From Anthopleura xanthogrammica (taxonomy: Eukaryota > Cnidaria > Anthozoa > Actiniaria > Actiniidae): a stretch of DNA of 64,000 nucleotides. The translations under genes were made by a program, and so were the position numbers. The notes beneath the pieces were generated by a model. The model searched no databases. It was not told where the DNA came from and saw only the letters and a list, made by a program, of their open reading frames with translations. This document shows, in pieces, positions 23,871 through 36,700 of this stretch; the stretch's first letter is position 1; each line of letters opens with the position of its first letter. Location: positions 2,322,135-2,386,134 of the forward strand of contig OZ025211.1 of assembly GCA_964019055.1 (NCBI GenBank), read 5' to 3'.

Positions 23871-25067
23871 TCTCCAAATATTGCCAGATTCATTTTTACG
23901 CTTTTTTATCACCGTTCCTACAAGCTGAAAGGAATCTTGCCATAAAAGCCTTTTATAACAAGGGCCTTAAGGGTTGTTTCAGTAGTTTTTATTCTGTAGG
24001 CAAGTTTCCATTGTTCGTAATATTCCAACTGATCCCGTGGCGGTAACCAAAAATAGATCTTTCGCAAGCCACGCGTTGGCCTCATCGTGGATTAATAAAT
24101 TTTGATCGAAACGGATTAAAAGAACAATTGGAAAGGAAGTAAAAGAAAACTTTGGCGTTTATGGTAAGACAATAAAATAAAAAATAACTAAGAATAACGA
24201 AAAGAAGAGAAACCAAAGAAGAAGAAGACGAAAAAGAAAACCAGAACAAAGGAGGTAATACAAGTGCCAAAAAACAAATTTTTTCGAAGAATATCTTTTA
24301 TCGAAATACTACAAAAATAGCGGTTTATGGCTCGTACAAAAAGTACAATGCTATATTCAAATGACGTGGTTCGCGTTTATTCTTTCAACACCAGATCAAA
24401 ATGGAAGTTTTTTTACGAGGGAAGAAAAACCTGAGAACCTTGGTCTATGTACCAGTTCATGGAAAATGGTTGCACGACAAGTCCTTATTTTCCCCCACGG
24501 TGAACAAAAGGTGGCTGGGTTGTCTACCTGTCATGAAACAACTCATTGAAGAAGAACCTACACATAACAGACTAGTTTCTTCATGGTGATCTCACCTCTC
24601 GATTCCATGGTACTCATGGCTGCACCTATTCAATTGCAATTCAATTCAATTCAATTTCAATTCTTTGGACAAACAGCTACTCTGTAGAGATGCTACTGCT
24701 AAATCCTATTTATTGTTGTTGTTGTTGTTGTTATTGTCGTTGTTATTATTATTATCATTACCATTGCAACCCGCTAACCCGGATTTTAACGCTTTTTGGA
24801 ACCACATCTAATAAAAATTTTACCCACTTCTATATCGGATTTGATGTTTCCTGAAGTTTAGAAAACTTGAGAGCAATGATATCGTTGCCCCGCGACAAAT
24901 GAATCTATGACTTTTATGATCATGTTTGCCACTTATTACATGAATGAGTATAGTTATAACTTTGGGGTCAGCAAATGATATGGTGACTTTACTTCTGTTT
25001 CCTAACTTGCATTATTTACCTTGACTTGACAAGCATTTCCCAGACACATTCCTCCCTTTTCTTGCCC

Positions 25068-25362
25068 AAAGCCACTAGCGTAGGGAGGGGGGGGGGGGGG
25101 GGACGGGGGTACGTGCCCCCCCAATTTTTGGGTAATTAGGTAATTGTTTATTTTTTTCCCTTTTTTATAATTTTGACCTCTTTTTTTTTGTACTTGGCGC
25201 CCCCCCCCCCCCTACTTTTTGTAGAGAAAGTTATATTCCCTATTTCGTCATAAATATCGCGGTTTTTTTTGTTTTTTATTTTGCTTCGGCGATTTTTGGC
25301 GGAGGTGTCCCCCCCCCCCCCCCCCCCCCCCCAGAACCTAGGTCCTCGCTACGCCCCTGACC
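25068..25362. mobile_element. G/C-homopolymer-bounded repeat element
   Basis: The left end has AGCGTAGGGAGG followed by a G run. The right end has a long C run followed by CCTCGCTACGCCCCT, giving imperfect inverted ends of the type GGGGCGTAGCGAGG. A related GGCGTAGCCAGG sequence occurs at 59572. The core is noncoding. The homopolymer lengths may be unreliable. Confidence 0.5.
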
Positions 25363-25538
25363 AAAGCAATGATCTGCATACGATCAAGGTAGGGTTGAAG
25401 CTAGATGTAAGAATCATGTTTTGACAAACTTGTCTATTCCTTTCTAGCATTTACCTTGATTTGAAAAAAGAATTTCCCAATACACATTTCTTCCTTTTCT
25501 TGACCAAAGCAATGATCTGCATACATTCAAGGTAGGGT

Positions 25539-28500
25539 TTAGTGGGTTGAAGCTAATTGAAGGATTAAAGTTTTGATGGAATATCTTTTTTCAGATACTG
25601 TAGAAGCATTGACAGTATTTGCCAAAGGGGCTGATGTCCGACCAAGGTATTCCTTGCACAGATGTTCTGTGATGCTAATCACATACATGCCGCAGTCACA
25701 TCCTGTGTAAAGATATTGGAAACTGATTGAGTAAATTAGATAATGGGGGACATCGAATGGATAGGAAGGAAGATGGGATGGATGAAAGAATGGATGGATG
25801 AGTGGATGGATGGAGGGATGGATGGCTGGGTGGAGGGAGGGGTGGAGGGATGATATGGATGGATGGATGAAGGGATGGATGAAGGGATGGATGAAGGGAT
25901 AGATTGATGGATGGATGAAGAGATGGATGAAAGAATGGATGGATGGATGGATGGATGAAGGGATGGATGGATGGATGAAGAGATGGATGAAAGAATGGAT
26001 GGATGGATGAAGGGAAGGATGAAAGAATGGATTGATGGATAGATGAAGGGATGGATGAAAGAATGGATGGATGGGTGGATGGATGAAAGAATGGATGGAT
26101 GAGTGGATGGATGGAGGGATGGGTGACTGGATGGAGGGAGGGGTGGAGGGATGGATGATATGGATGAATCAATAAAATCCTTGCATAGGATAGGATGGGA
26201 TGCAAGGAAGTAGGATGGATGGAATAACAGAAATCACACAGCAATGAAAAGTGACAGAACACAGTGAGATCATGGCACTATGTTCACCCACGTTCACTAC
26301 CATAATCTATTGACTGCCAGTGACATACATTCAGGTCTAAGAATGCTTCTTACCATTTTGTTGTTGAGGGCATTTCCCAATGACAAAAGAAGGAACATCA
26401 ACAGCTGAATATAAATCAAATAAAAATGGTTATACACTCTAAATCTTATCAATACTTATCTGGAACTTTCAAAGTGGTCCCATTTTTCTCAGAATAATGC
26501 ATGCCAACCTGGTATTAGAGTATAATGCTATTGTGCCACAGCAATGAATTCTGGAACTGTTTACTCAATTAAATAACACTGTCTTTTGTCTTTTAAAACT
26601 TTTGTTTGGTGTTATCTGATTGAATTGATAGTTCCAGGAATCATTCCTGCAGCAGATTAGCTATGATTTGAGATGTCTGGGGGTTTCAATGTCCTCTGTC
26701 AATCAAATTTTCAATGGTATAAGTTAGTATTTTTTGATTTCTGGATAACAAAGACTTGGATTTCTCAGAATGTTGGTCTCATCATTATACAATTATAGAA
26801 GCTTTGCACCATCACGTGATGACAGCCATGACAGGAGGCAGGAACAATTGAATCTGGTCTAATCTGGTTTACATGAGAAAGAATTCAGTTTCTGAGGGGG
26901 AAAAGATCCTATTGTTTTGCCTCCTGTCATGGCTACCATTTTGTGATGGTGCAAAGCCTCCTTAGTATAATCAAAGGAAAAGAGAAAAATGGTCTTTATT
27001 TTTGATTGGACCAGAAACTTTAGCCTTTCTTTGTTTACTGGCTCCTCCTCACAGCACTAAAGGCTCTGTTAAACTGTGCAATTTTCCCAGCAAATTTCCT
27101 GGAGATTTGCACAGTGTAACAGGGGTTGTCTTTTTGTTGTTGAGCATAGCGTTGCACAAAGTAGAACTCAGTTCTAGTTTTTGCAATGCATTGCAGCAAC
27201 TACCAATGCCATTGCACAGTGTATCACCCCTCCAGCTACTTGTCTGCAAGTCATTGCAAGTTGCTGAGATCAAGTTGCAATGTAACACCTCACCTCGGCA
27301 ACCTGCAATGCTATATTTTCAAGCATTGCTAGACAAGTTGCTAAGAAAATTACACAGGGTAACAGGGACTTAATAAAAAAAACTGTGGGCACCTAGAAAT
27401 ATTCCAGGAATGTTGGCCAATCAGAAATGACTTTCTAACCACGAGATAACAGAAAGATAACAATATCCCTTCTGATAGGAAAAATTTTGAAATATTTTTA
27501 GGTGCCCACAGTCCTTTGATTCACACTGTAAATAAAAGGCAAAAGTATGAAACATACAAGGGTGAACCATAGAAACCAATGGTTTAATCTTGCATTCTCA
27601 CGAGACATCTCTTATCTCAAGCTTGCTGATCCCGTTGTACCTTAGCACTTCCTCAGGGACATGAGATCCCACCTCTGACACCCAGAGTATCAAGGGTGAA
27701 TTGACAAACTTTGCCGTCAGACTTTGCCCTTGGTATTGAACCTCTTGATCTTGCTGGAGGTTAAGGCAAGGGATTTTAATTTGGGTCTCACTTATTAAGA
27801 AAAAATAAGATCTACCAATACCCTGAAACTACCTAGAGGAGCTCATCAAAGCTCAGCTAATTCATAGATTGAATTGGAATTTAGCATTAGTTTTGTGGAG
27901 GGAGGAAATAAAAGCAGAGAAAAAATGCAAATCAAGGGAGAGAACTAACAAACTCTACTCAAATATAATGCCAAGTTTGATAATAAATAATAATAATAAT
28001 AAATAATAAATAATAAATGCGATTAACAGTGGAATCCACAGAGTGGCTATTCCTCCACTGCATTCCAATTGGAATTGAGAAGAAAGGCAAGTGCACTACC
28101 ACTATGCCGCTCTTGATCTCTACTAGAAGCAGCAAAGAATAATAGCGAGATATATCATGACTGCAGTTCATTACCATTCAAAAATGGCTGAATATTATTA
28201 GCCATGCTCTTGGCTGCATCATTGTTGTTGCCATGGAATGAATCGTAATGGATAAACGAATTCTTGTCTCTGTTATACAACAACAGACTCCTTCAAATAA
28301 TAACAGCATAAATTAGGTATCACTTAGTACCATTATTTTACTGTCAATAATGATTAATTTTATTCACAGAAACTGATGGAATTTTAGCATGTTGGTAATT
28401 GTGGTGGGAGAAAACTTGGAGAACCCAGGAAAAGGGAAGGGAAAAATCCAATGCAACAATGGTGCCAACACATGATGCCGAGTCCAGGAATCAAACCTGA

Positions 28501-30215
28501 GACATCATAGGCAAGAGGCAAGTTCACTACCATTACATTGATCCTTGGTTCCCTCACAAGTGATGCTGAGTATAGGAATCAAACCCAAGACCCCAGAGGT
28601 GAGACAAGTACACTACCACTACACCACCCTTGATTGCCCCATACGTGATGCCAAGTGCAGGTCGGAATCAACCCCAAGACCCCAGAGGTGAGAGGTGGGT
28701 GCACTACCCCTACACCATCTATGATCCTGAAGAGATATCTCTGAGGCTTTAATTTATGACAATAAACTTACCAATGTGAACCACCAGTTGAGGTTTTTGA
28801 TTCATTGTCATTGATTACAAAGAATAATAGCTTGTGTTTTGGTAAATTTAGTGGGTTTAAGAAAATCCCAACTTCAGGACCTGAAATTATCAACCAAATT
28901 TGTCATGAACTGTCACCCATGTGAATATTTATTTGAAGTCATATATAGTGTGGTATAAGTTTTATATCATAGTTTAGTGTATTGTGGTGTATTTTATTTA
29001 TTTGAAGTCATATATAGTGTGGTATAAGTACTGTTATATCATAGTTTAGTGTATTGTGGTGTTGTGTAGTGTGTTGTGTGTCATGTCTTGTACTGTGTAG
29101 GGTAATAAAGTGTAGTATGGCATGGGTGCAGTGCAGTGGAATGTGGGGTGTGGTGTGGTGTAGTATGATATGCTTTTGGGTGGACATATGGTGTCATAAG
29201 GTGCAGTGCAGTGAACAGCACTTGTACCATAGTACTGTACTAGTGTGGAGAGTATGGTATCATAAGGTACATAGTTATACAATGGTTTCGAGCGGCATAC
29301 CGTGGAATATCCCATGATTCACTTGTAGTTTCTAGTATACGCACGAGCCTTTAGACGAGTGGGATATCCACGGTATGCCGCTCAAAACCATTGTATAACC
29401 ATTTTATCCCACACCATAGAAAATACAAATGCAAAGATTCAACGCGCAGTGCATGATGGGAAGGAAGAGTGAAATACCAACGAATATACAATGGCTTTCC
29501 TGCTTTCTGATTGGCTGTATTTCTATGGTGTGGGATAAAGTGTAGTACACAGCACTAGCCTTGTATTGTGTTGTGGTGTGGTGTGGGTGCAGGATGAACA
29601 ACATGATCCTGTTTATATCCATTATCCAAGAACCAAGAACCTGTTCATATCCTGTAGGATCTGTACAGGATCCTAGACTAATCCTGTAAAATCCTGTCGT
29701 ATATGTAGCAGGCAATATTCTACTACACATACTTGCGACCAATAAGAACGCCAGATTCATAGCAGTTATTTTATAATACATTTTAACATCACTGCAGCTC
29801 AGCTCTGTTTTTGAAAGAACAACAATTTCTTACCATGCCCAAGTTTAATAAACTGAGTTACATTAGGACTGATAAATAGAATTTCTTCAGAAGCACCTTT
29901 GAATTGTTCATGTTCAAAGTACCTAAAAAAAAGTGATATTTATTATATTATAAAAAAAGAGGAAAAATACAAAATTCAAATTGCCGCGGTTGACTCGATA
30001 GTAAAAAATATTTTTACAAATTGTACAAATTTATGCTGTACAAAAGTGGTTTCTACTAGCGATAAATAACTGTGAGATGAAAATACTAACTCAAACATGA
30101 ACCCAATGAGATTGTCGTTTAACCACTGGCCTTCATTGAGAAGCAATACGTCTGAATCATGCAGTAAACTATCGTGAAAACTCAACACAACTTCGTCTTT
30201 TCCTTTGTCCGCCAT
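25539..30215 (-). CDS. SENP8: SENP8-type NEDD8-specific cysteine protease
   Basis: Six exons on the minus strand: 30091-30215, 29834-29922, 28772-28880, 28175-28290, 26354-26404, 25539-25702. All junctions are GT-AG and keep phase; the total is 654 nt, 217 residues (human SENP8 is 212). The C48 protease processes the NEDD8 precursor and removes NEDD8 from cullins and other targets. Family signatures in order: [11 protein letters not shown] with [40 protein letters not shown]; catalytic His107 (GGSHW), Asp124 (HYDS), CPQQQN, and catalytic Cys167 (CDCGMYV). The start at [10 protein letters not shown] fits the family; an in-frame ATG 15 codons upstream is possible. Introns carry SINE-like repeats, TIR elements and a GGAT microsatellite. 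The gene is divergent to the ataxin-7-like gene. Confidence 0.93.
25740..26260. repeat. Degenerate GGAT/GGATGAA minisatellite
   Basis: About 520 bp of GATGGATGGA-type repeats with longer units (GGATGAAGGGAT, GATGAAAGAATG) in the last SENP8 intron. The long open frame across it (HPSIHPS repeats on the complement) is a repeat artefact. Confidence 0.92.
26784..26974. mobile_element. Palindromic TIR element in SENP8 region
   Basis: Inverted ends of about 60 bp include GCTTTGCACCATCAC and GCCATGACAGGAGGC. The centre contains CCTATTGTTTTGCC, shared with the elements at 40862 and 55774. It lies in the fourth SENP8 intron. Confidence 0.7.
27061..27370. mobile_element. 310-bp TIR element
   Basis: Imperfect inverted ends (CTCTGTTAAACTGTGCAATTTTC against the complement of 27346-27368) enclose a core rich in TTGCA motifs. 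Noncoding; in the fourth SENP8 intron. Confidence 0.55.
27382..27512. mobile_element. 131-bp MITE
   Basis: ACTGTGGGCACCTAGAAATATT at the left end is matched by its near-perfect complement at the right end. It lies directly next to the 27061-27370 element in the same intron. Confidence 0.7.
28380..28735. repeat. SINE-like tandem repeat units in SENP8 intron 3
   Basis: Three diverged units of roughly 90-110 bp share GATGCCGAGTNNAGGAATCAA, GACCCCAGAGGTGAGA and CACTACCACTACACCACC. GGAGAACCCAGGAAAA at the left end resembles a motif repeated at 41590. No box A/B pair clear enough to call a tRNA-derived SINE. Confidence 0.5.
28924..29060. repeat. Two direct ~68-bp repeats
   Basis: TATTTATTTGAAGTCATATATAGTGTGGTATAAG followed by CATAGTTTAGTGTATTGTGGTGT occurs twice in tandem, then runs into about 200 bp of GTGTGG-rich low-complexity sequence, in the second SENP8 intron. 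Confidence 0.7.
29274..29539. mobile_element. Two neighbouring palindromic MITEs
   Basis: Element one (29274-29399) has ~42-bp inverted arms beginning GTTATACAATGGTTT. Element two (29403-29539) has arms TTTATCCCACACCATAGAAA and complement. Both lie in the second SENP8 intron and are noncoding. Confidence 0.75.
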
Positions 30216-30790
30216 GATTTTTAAAATTCCCTCGTCGTGCATGCGTAGCTTATCCTTCACCGCTGACCCAATACGTCGCCGCAGGTCGCGAAATTAACAC
30301 AATCATGGCGATGCTTTGTATCAGAAAGTTTTCAACGATTTCAGTATTTGCATAGTCATGTTGCTACCTTTCTAGCATCGAGAGAGAGAATAACACAAAT
30401 CAGCCCATCCAAAGGAAGTCTGAGCCTCAGTAGTGCGTCTTAATTGAAAACTCTATTTTTGAAGAGGTGAGTTTCAAAATGGCCGCCAGTCGGGGGGAAC
30501 TTTTTGCGATATTTTTATACATCGAATAAAACTTTTGATGATTTTGGACGCTTTAATCTTCGCTATAACGAACGAAGATACAAGAATCGAGGTCAAAATG
30601 CCATCGAAAATGTCACTGGGCTTTATTTTGCAAACTCTGACACTATTATTTTGACATTTTGAAAGGTCGGAACGACTTCGGATGCTTTAACAGAAGTCAC
30701 GAAGATTTTCCGAGGAGCTCCGTCGGTTTCCGAATGTGACGTCAGAAAAACAGAGGAGAAAGCAACATCTAAATCAGGAATGAAGTAGTA
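30216..30790. promoter_or_regulatory. Divergent promoter region, SENP8 / ataxin-7-like
   Basis: About 575 bp separates the two start codons, which face away from each other. The region is richer in G+C and CpG than the surrounding introns and contains AAAATGGCCGCC (30477-30488), a YY1-type motif common in core promoters of housekeeping genes. No TATA box is evident. A shared bidirectional promoter is inferred from spacing only. Confidence 0.5.
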
Positions 30791-33700
30791 ATGGCGAAAA
30801 TTCACTGTCATTCCCTACTTTCGGGGAGCTCCTGGAGTTCCTTCGAGGGGGATACATCCGAAGATGAGCCAGAAGGTAAATATGATCATCCAGCTACCGA
30901 TTTGTCAAGTTAGATTTGTCAAAAAATACGGATTTGTCGTAGTAATCATGGGATAATGTTGTGTTATTTTTCGGTGTTTAGCCATGGAAGTGGACGAAAA
31001 CAATACTTTTGGTCCCAGTGAAGCCACGCGATTACGGTGTGAAGGTAAGAAAAGGGCTTTCTTGAAAAATCCTTGGATGCGATTTTTCAAGCGATATGCA
31101 TAAAAAAGTTTCTGATCTACGATGGTCAGGATTGAGTATTTTTTTCCGAGATCATCACAGGTTGATCGTCCAAAACCAATACCCCTGTGTATATTCTCGC
31201 ATGGTTTGTATAAGCTTTATCAGTACTACCTTATGCTATAGTGCATCTTCAAGGGTGCCTCTTTACCCCCCATCATCTAAACACCATCAAATCCTTAAAA
31301 CAGATTGACTTTTTCCACAAATAGAGCTCATTTGAACCCACGATTTCATTGTTTGCGTTCAATAGAAATTTTTTTAGAAAAGGTTTGTTAGATTTCGATC
31401 GCAGGGTAAGCTAAACATGGAAAAAAACCTTACACACAAATGAATTATGTAAAGAAGTCACACTGAATTTCTCTCACCACAGATATGAATTTGTATGGTT
31501 TATGTCCCGCACAAGAAGAGGTCTGTTTGGTAATTTGTAAAGAATGTGGAAAAGTAGTTAAAGTTTCTACATTTTCAAGACACTGTGGTAAGTTTTTTGG
31601 CATTAACCAGAGAATTCCTCAACCCTAAAGCACTGGGGAAAACGCGCTTTATGCAAACGTGTAAAGAAACTTCCGTTCCTAACTACTTCATTTATTGATT
31701 CATTGTTTTATCGAGTAAAAATATTCATATTTGAGTGTTACAGTAATGCTAAAAATTCTAGTGGGATATTTTTTTCTTGGGGTTTTATTATAAGGTGTCA
31801 GATCAATTATACCCTACATGTTAGTGAAAAATTAATTGATGATATTATCCTATTATAATTGTTAGCAGTTAGCAATGATTTGAAACTTTAATGTTAAGCT
31901 GGCTACTTACCTTTACATAACAGGTTATGTGAAACTCAAAAACCCTCAAATATAGAGTTAAGATTAAAGAATTATATTCTTGACCTTTGTGATACGAAAA
32001 CATATGAATTTTTATAGATTTGACCTTTAAAAAGATAACCTATTAAAATTTATACCCAACTTTTCATTTTGGTCTTTAGATCTTTCTAAATATACATTGT
32101 GATATAGATTAAGAAATTTAGTTTTGTCAACATAAAACTTGACAGAAATGAATCAAACTCTATCAAATTGAATCGTTACATTTAAATAAACCAAGGTTAC
32201 TTTCTTTTTTATTTACAGTACTTTATATATATTTATTTAGAGGTATAAGAGAGATTAGATCTAAAATGAGTGTTGCCTATATCTTTCTTTAAAATTATGG
32301 CTGCATGGTTTTTGAAAATATGTATTTAAGGAACAATCATTTTGTAACGAAATACAATAAGTATGAAGAAAAAAAAGAGAAGAAGAAGAAGAAGAAGAAG
32401 AAAAAGAAAATGTTTACATGGAGTGACATGTAATTGCCAACTTAGCACACATGTTTACAATATAGTATATATGACATCAAAATGGATTCCTATTGATTTT
32501 TTTATTTGATTAAACCAATCAAAACTTCTGATTCAGAAAATACATTTCAGCAAGGTAACTGTGTGAGCTGTGTTCTTCCTAATACTGAAGTTACATACTT
32601 AGTATTTGAGAAGTGGTCATCTTTATATCATAGCAGCATGGTTAGGTCAATATAGTCCCATTCACAGTACCCTGCGTCATCTTCAAAGGTAGCCATGCCT
32701 TTGCAACAAAGCGAGACGAATGGTGAGCTGGCAATGATAGAGACATGGGAATAATTGTCCAAGGCGTTTAAAAATTGTCTCTATCATTGCAAGCTCACTG
32801 TTCATCTCGCTTCAATGCAATTAGGCATGGCTACCTTTCAAGATGGGCAGGGAACATAACTGTGAAGGGGAATACTGGTAAAAGTGTCAGTCTTTTGTGC
32901 GTAAAGTTGTTTAGAATCAATCCCAGCTTGACCAACACTCAATCAGGGTCTTAATTATAAGATAACTAAGAATAATGTGCTGACTTTACATCTTACAACT
33001 GCAGATGGTTAGACCTTCATGTGGCTCATGATCAGGTCAACACATTAGTGGCGGTCTTGCCCATAATCAACTAGAGACTTTCAAAGAGGACCAAAAGCTC
33101 AGTTGAATTACTGTCAAGTTACACTATACTTATCAATTGACTAAGAAACGAGAAAGTTTAGAGATGTTAATTTTGCCATCAAAAGTACAATTTTGTCATT
33201 AGGGTCAACAGTATAAGGTTATAACATCGACATCAGTCTTTTTACTTATAGACTGGTCTATGTAATAACATAATTTGTACTTTTGACAGGAAAACTTTTC
33301 CCTAAACTTTCTTGTTTCTCATTCAAGTGATAAGCATAGTATATAAACAAAGTTGATTTATTTTATAGCCCTCTTACATAAAAAAGTCATCCCACCACCA
33401 ACACCATCACCGGAACTCATAGACGACAGTACACCTGTGGAGCTCCTTCTCGAGTCAGAACCCAAGACTTCGAGTCCGAGTCAAGCATCAATCAAAATAG
33501 AAAAGCTCGAAATCGAAGACAGTTCAGTGAAAATTGAAGAAGTTCCACTAACAGTACCCAAAGCAAACCATGCTGTTATTCCCAAGAAAATCCAAAATGC
33601 AGTACCTAATGCAGCTATGAAAAAGTCTTCAAGTACTAACAAGAAGTCACCTAGAAAAGTCATACCAACTAGAGGTGAGTTAAGAATAGATCCAATATAG

Positions 33701-36700
33701 AAGGATATATCATAAGTTCCTTCACTTACACCCATTTTCATGCATTTAATAGTCCTTTTCAGGGCTTAAAATAATGGCTGGTCAGTTGCTGGTAATGATA
33801 ACCAGCTGAAATAGTTTAGGCTAAATCATATGTATCTTTCTACTATCGATTTCCACTTAGGTTATCGAACATTGTTCATCCTAAATGACCTGGCTAAAAA
33901 CAATCCTAGACCATGGTCCCTCATATTAAGCAAAAATTTGACTTGGCAAGTTCCAATCCTGGCCAGACTTTGTTCAATGACCAGTTATTATTTTAAGCCC
34001 TGGCCTGAAAGTCAAGTGGGTTAGAAATAATGTACACCTTTAATAATATTACTTAATATGTTTTTTGAAAACCCCACTGACTTTTAATATGTTTGAATAG
34101 CTGGCTAGCTTATGAACAAGGCTAAACCTGTATAAGTGAGTCTGTGGTCACCAAAAACAGCAGTGTGCATTGAATGAGAAAGAGGACTATTGTCCCTTGG
34201 TTCTTGAATAACAAGTACTTTTTTCAGTAATAAAAACTAAACCCTCAGACATCTTGCCTCATGGGTTGTCTTGGTTCAAAACCATGAAAAAAGAAATAAA
34301 GTGATGGTACGTATTTGTACAACAGCGATACTTCATGTGACGTAAGGCTTAGCCATTCATGTGCCAACCAGAGATGAATTGGCTGGTAAAACAAGGCAAC
34401 TTGTGAAGAGCTTTTGTGAAAATGGTTGGCATATTAACATCACAATGCTAATGTTAATTAGTAGACAGAGAAGTATTGCTTCTATCCATACATTTTGTAA
34501 AATGTACAGAAAAACATGTTTGAGTTTGTGTGCATACTTATAATTGCAGAAAGGGAGTTTGATGCTGATAAACATTGTGGTGTATGGGTTGAGGAACAGA
34601 AGAAGAGATGTACTAGGTCTTTGACTTGCAAGGTAATATTAGCTTTGCTGCTTCACTTTGACCCTGCAGTACTTCTACGTACTTTTTTTTATTTTTTATT
34701 TTTTATTTTTTTTAAATTTTTTTTTTTAAACGTATTAATCAATATACAATATACAACAATCACTATACAACAACACAACAGAAAAAAAGTAATATTGTGG
34801 CTAACAAGGTTAATAAAAGATTACTAGTTTTTCAGGTATCAGAGTACCTCTACTGTATGTACTTATTGAAATGAGGTTTTTACAGAAAACACTCATAATA
34901 GTACAAAAACATGACTTGACCTTTTGGCTATGCTATTTCTACTTGTTATGCTTCATACTAAATATATTATTCTAATTACTTGTTATTCATCTTATTCTTT
35001 AGACTCATGCGTTATCTTTAAGACGAGCAGTACCTGGTCGACGGAAGAAATTTGATGAACTTTTAGCAGAGCACAAAGCAAGAGTGAACTGTGAGAAAGA
35101 ACAACAGCAGCAAAACCTTGCAGCACTCAAGCTATTGGAGTCAAAGAATGCAGAGAAAAACAATGTGCTGAAGGGAAATGGTTTGATAACAGAGCCAACA
35201 TCAAAGTCATCAAATGACAAGTATGTGCCTTGAAAAATAATTGATTTCATAATATGACTGTTTTCATTGCTACCTGTTGATCAAGACACCAAAGATTAAT
35301 GGTCAAAAGTTGCCATAGTTTAATGGCAATAGACTAATGTCAATCAAATAAATCCTTCACAGATGGTGACCTCTCACCATTCCAATGACCTTTATAAACT
35401 CTAACGATTTATTTTATTTATAATGGTCTTTGTCACATTTACCTGTACCCTGTCGAGTGTCCAGATCAGCACTAGCAATGAAAACAGTGGTAAACCATTA
35501 CTGACAGCAACACTAAAATGGCTTCCCATTGTTTTCCTGCCCCTTATCCAATCACAAGGTTTAGATACAGCATGTACATGGTATGACATGTTGTAACACT
35601 GAAATGGCTTCCCATTGTTTTCCTGTCCCTTATCCAATCACAAGGTTTAGATACAGCATGTACATGGTATGACATGTTGTAACACTGAAATGGCTTCCCA
35701 TTGTTTTCCTGTCCCTTATCCAATCACAGTGCTTAGGTAAAGCATGATAAGGGCACCAGTCTTAAAGATGAGGGTGAACTCATGAAAAAGAACTTGCTCA
35801 CAACACACTCCCATCTCAAGGCTGAATATTCTGTGTTAAATCTGTTTGATATAACTGAAAAAAAATCATCTTGACTTATATATGTTGCTCACATTGTATT
35901 CCCGATTTTTATTCATCACAGACATTCTCATACAGTGAGGTTGAGCTCCAGTGAAGGTAAGATATATTGGAGCTTATCTGAGTCAAATATAATTGTCTTG
36001 TATAACTAATAAATGCAAATCACTCTATTATTTTATTAGTTTCAGAAGATGCATCTGATGTTCCACAGAAGAATGTTGATGGAGAGAGTGATGGAATAGA
36101 TGAGGGTGTATCTTACAATGATCTTACAACTTTGAACTACCATCCCAAACCCTTGGCGGTAAGTCAGGAATAACTGAATAACCAAATATATGCTGTATAT
36201 AGAAAGGAAGTACTGTAAGCTGCTTTTTGATAAAAACTGTGAAAACATTTCTATGATTGTGATAACACAGTCTTTTCATCCTTCCCTCTGTCCCTTTCAT
36301 CCATCCATCCTTCCTTTCTTCCATACCTCTCTCACTACATCCATCCATCAATCCACCTCCTTCCTATCTTCTCTCACTCTTGCCATCCACCTATCCTTCC
36401 TTCCCTCCCTTCTTCCATCCATCCATCTAGCCATTCATCCCTTCCATTCATTCCATCCATCCATTCCATCCATCCATTCATCCATCCATCCATCCATTCA
36501 TTCCTTGCCTCTGCATTTCATCATCATCATCATCATCATCATCCTCTACACTTATGTGGGGTGTAGGACCATTATATATGCATTTATACATGTTTGAATC
36601 ATAATCTAGATAATAATTGTTTCATGAAGGTTAACTTAAACTTAAACATCATTCCAGACTTGTACATTTGGAGGCAGAAAAGTTGGTCATGGTGCAGTAA

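Larger units (their letters stand above)
22461..25538. other. Spacer: Lyase-D 5' flank, satellite, SENP8 3' flank
   Basis: No supported protein gene. It contains the conserved block upstream of the lyase genes (about 22680-22740), a 75-bp satellite with palindromic insertions (22996-23870), a second region similar to the other lyase 5' flanks (about 23880-24600), a GTT/ATT microsatellite (about 24708-24765), and a G/C-homopolymer-bounded element (25068-25362). Confidence 0.5.

Noticed and set aside
25696..26262. 188-aa His/Pro/Ser repeat protein on the minus strand
   Set aside because: It is the translation of a GGAT minisatellite inside a SENP8 intron.
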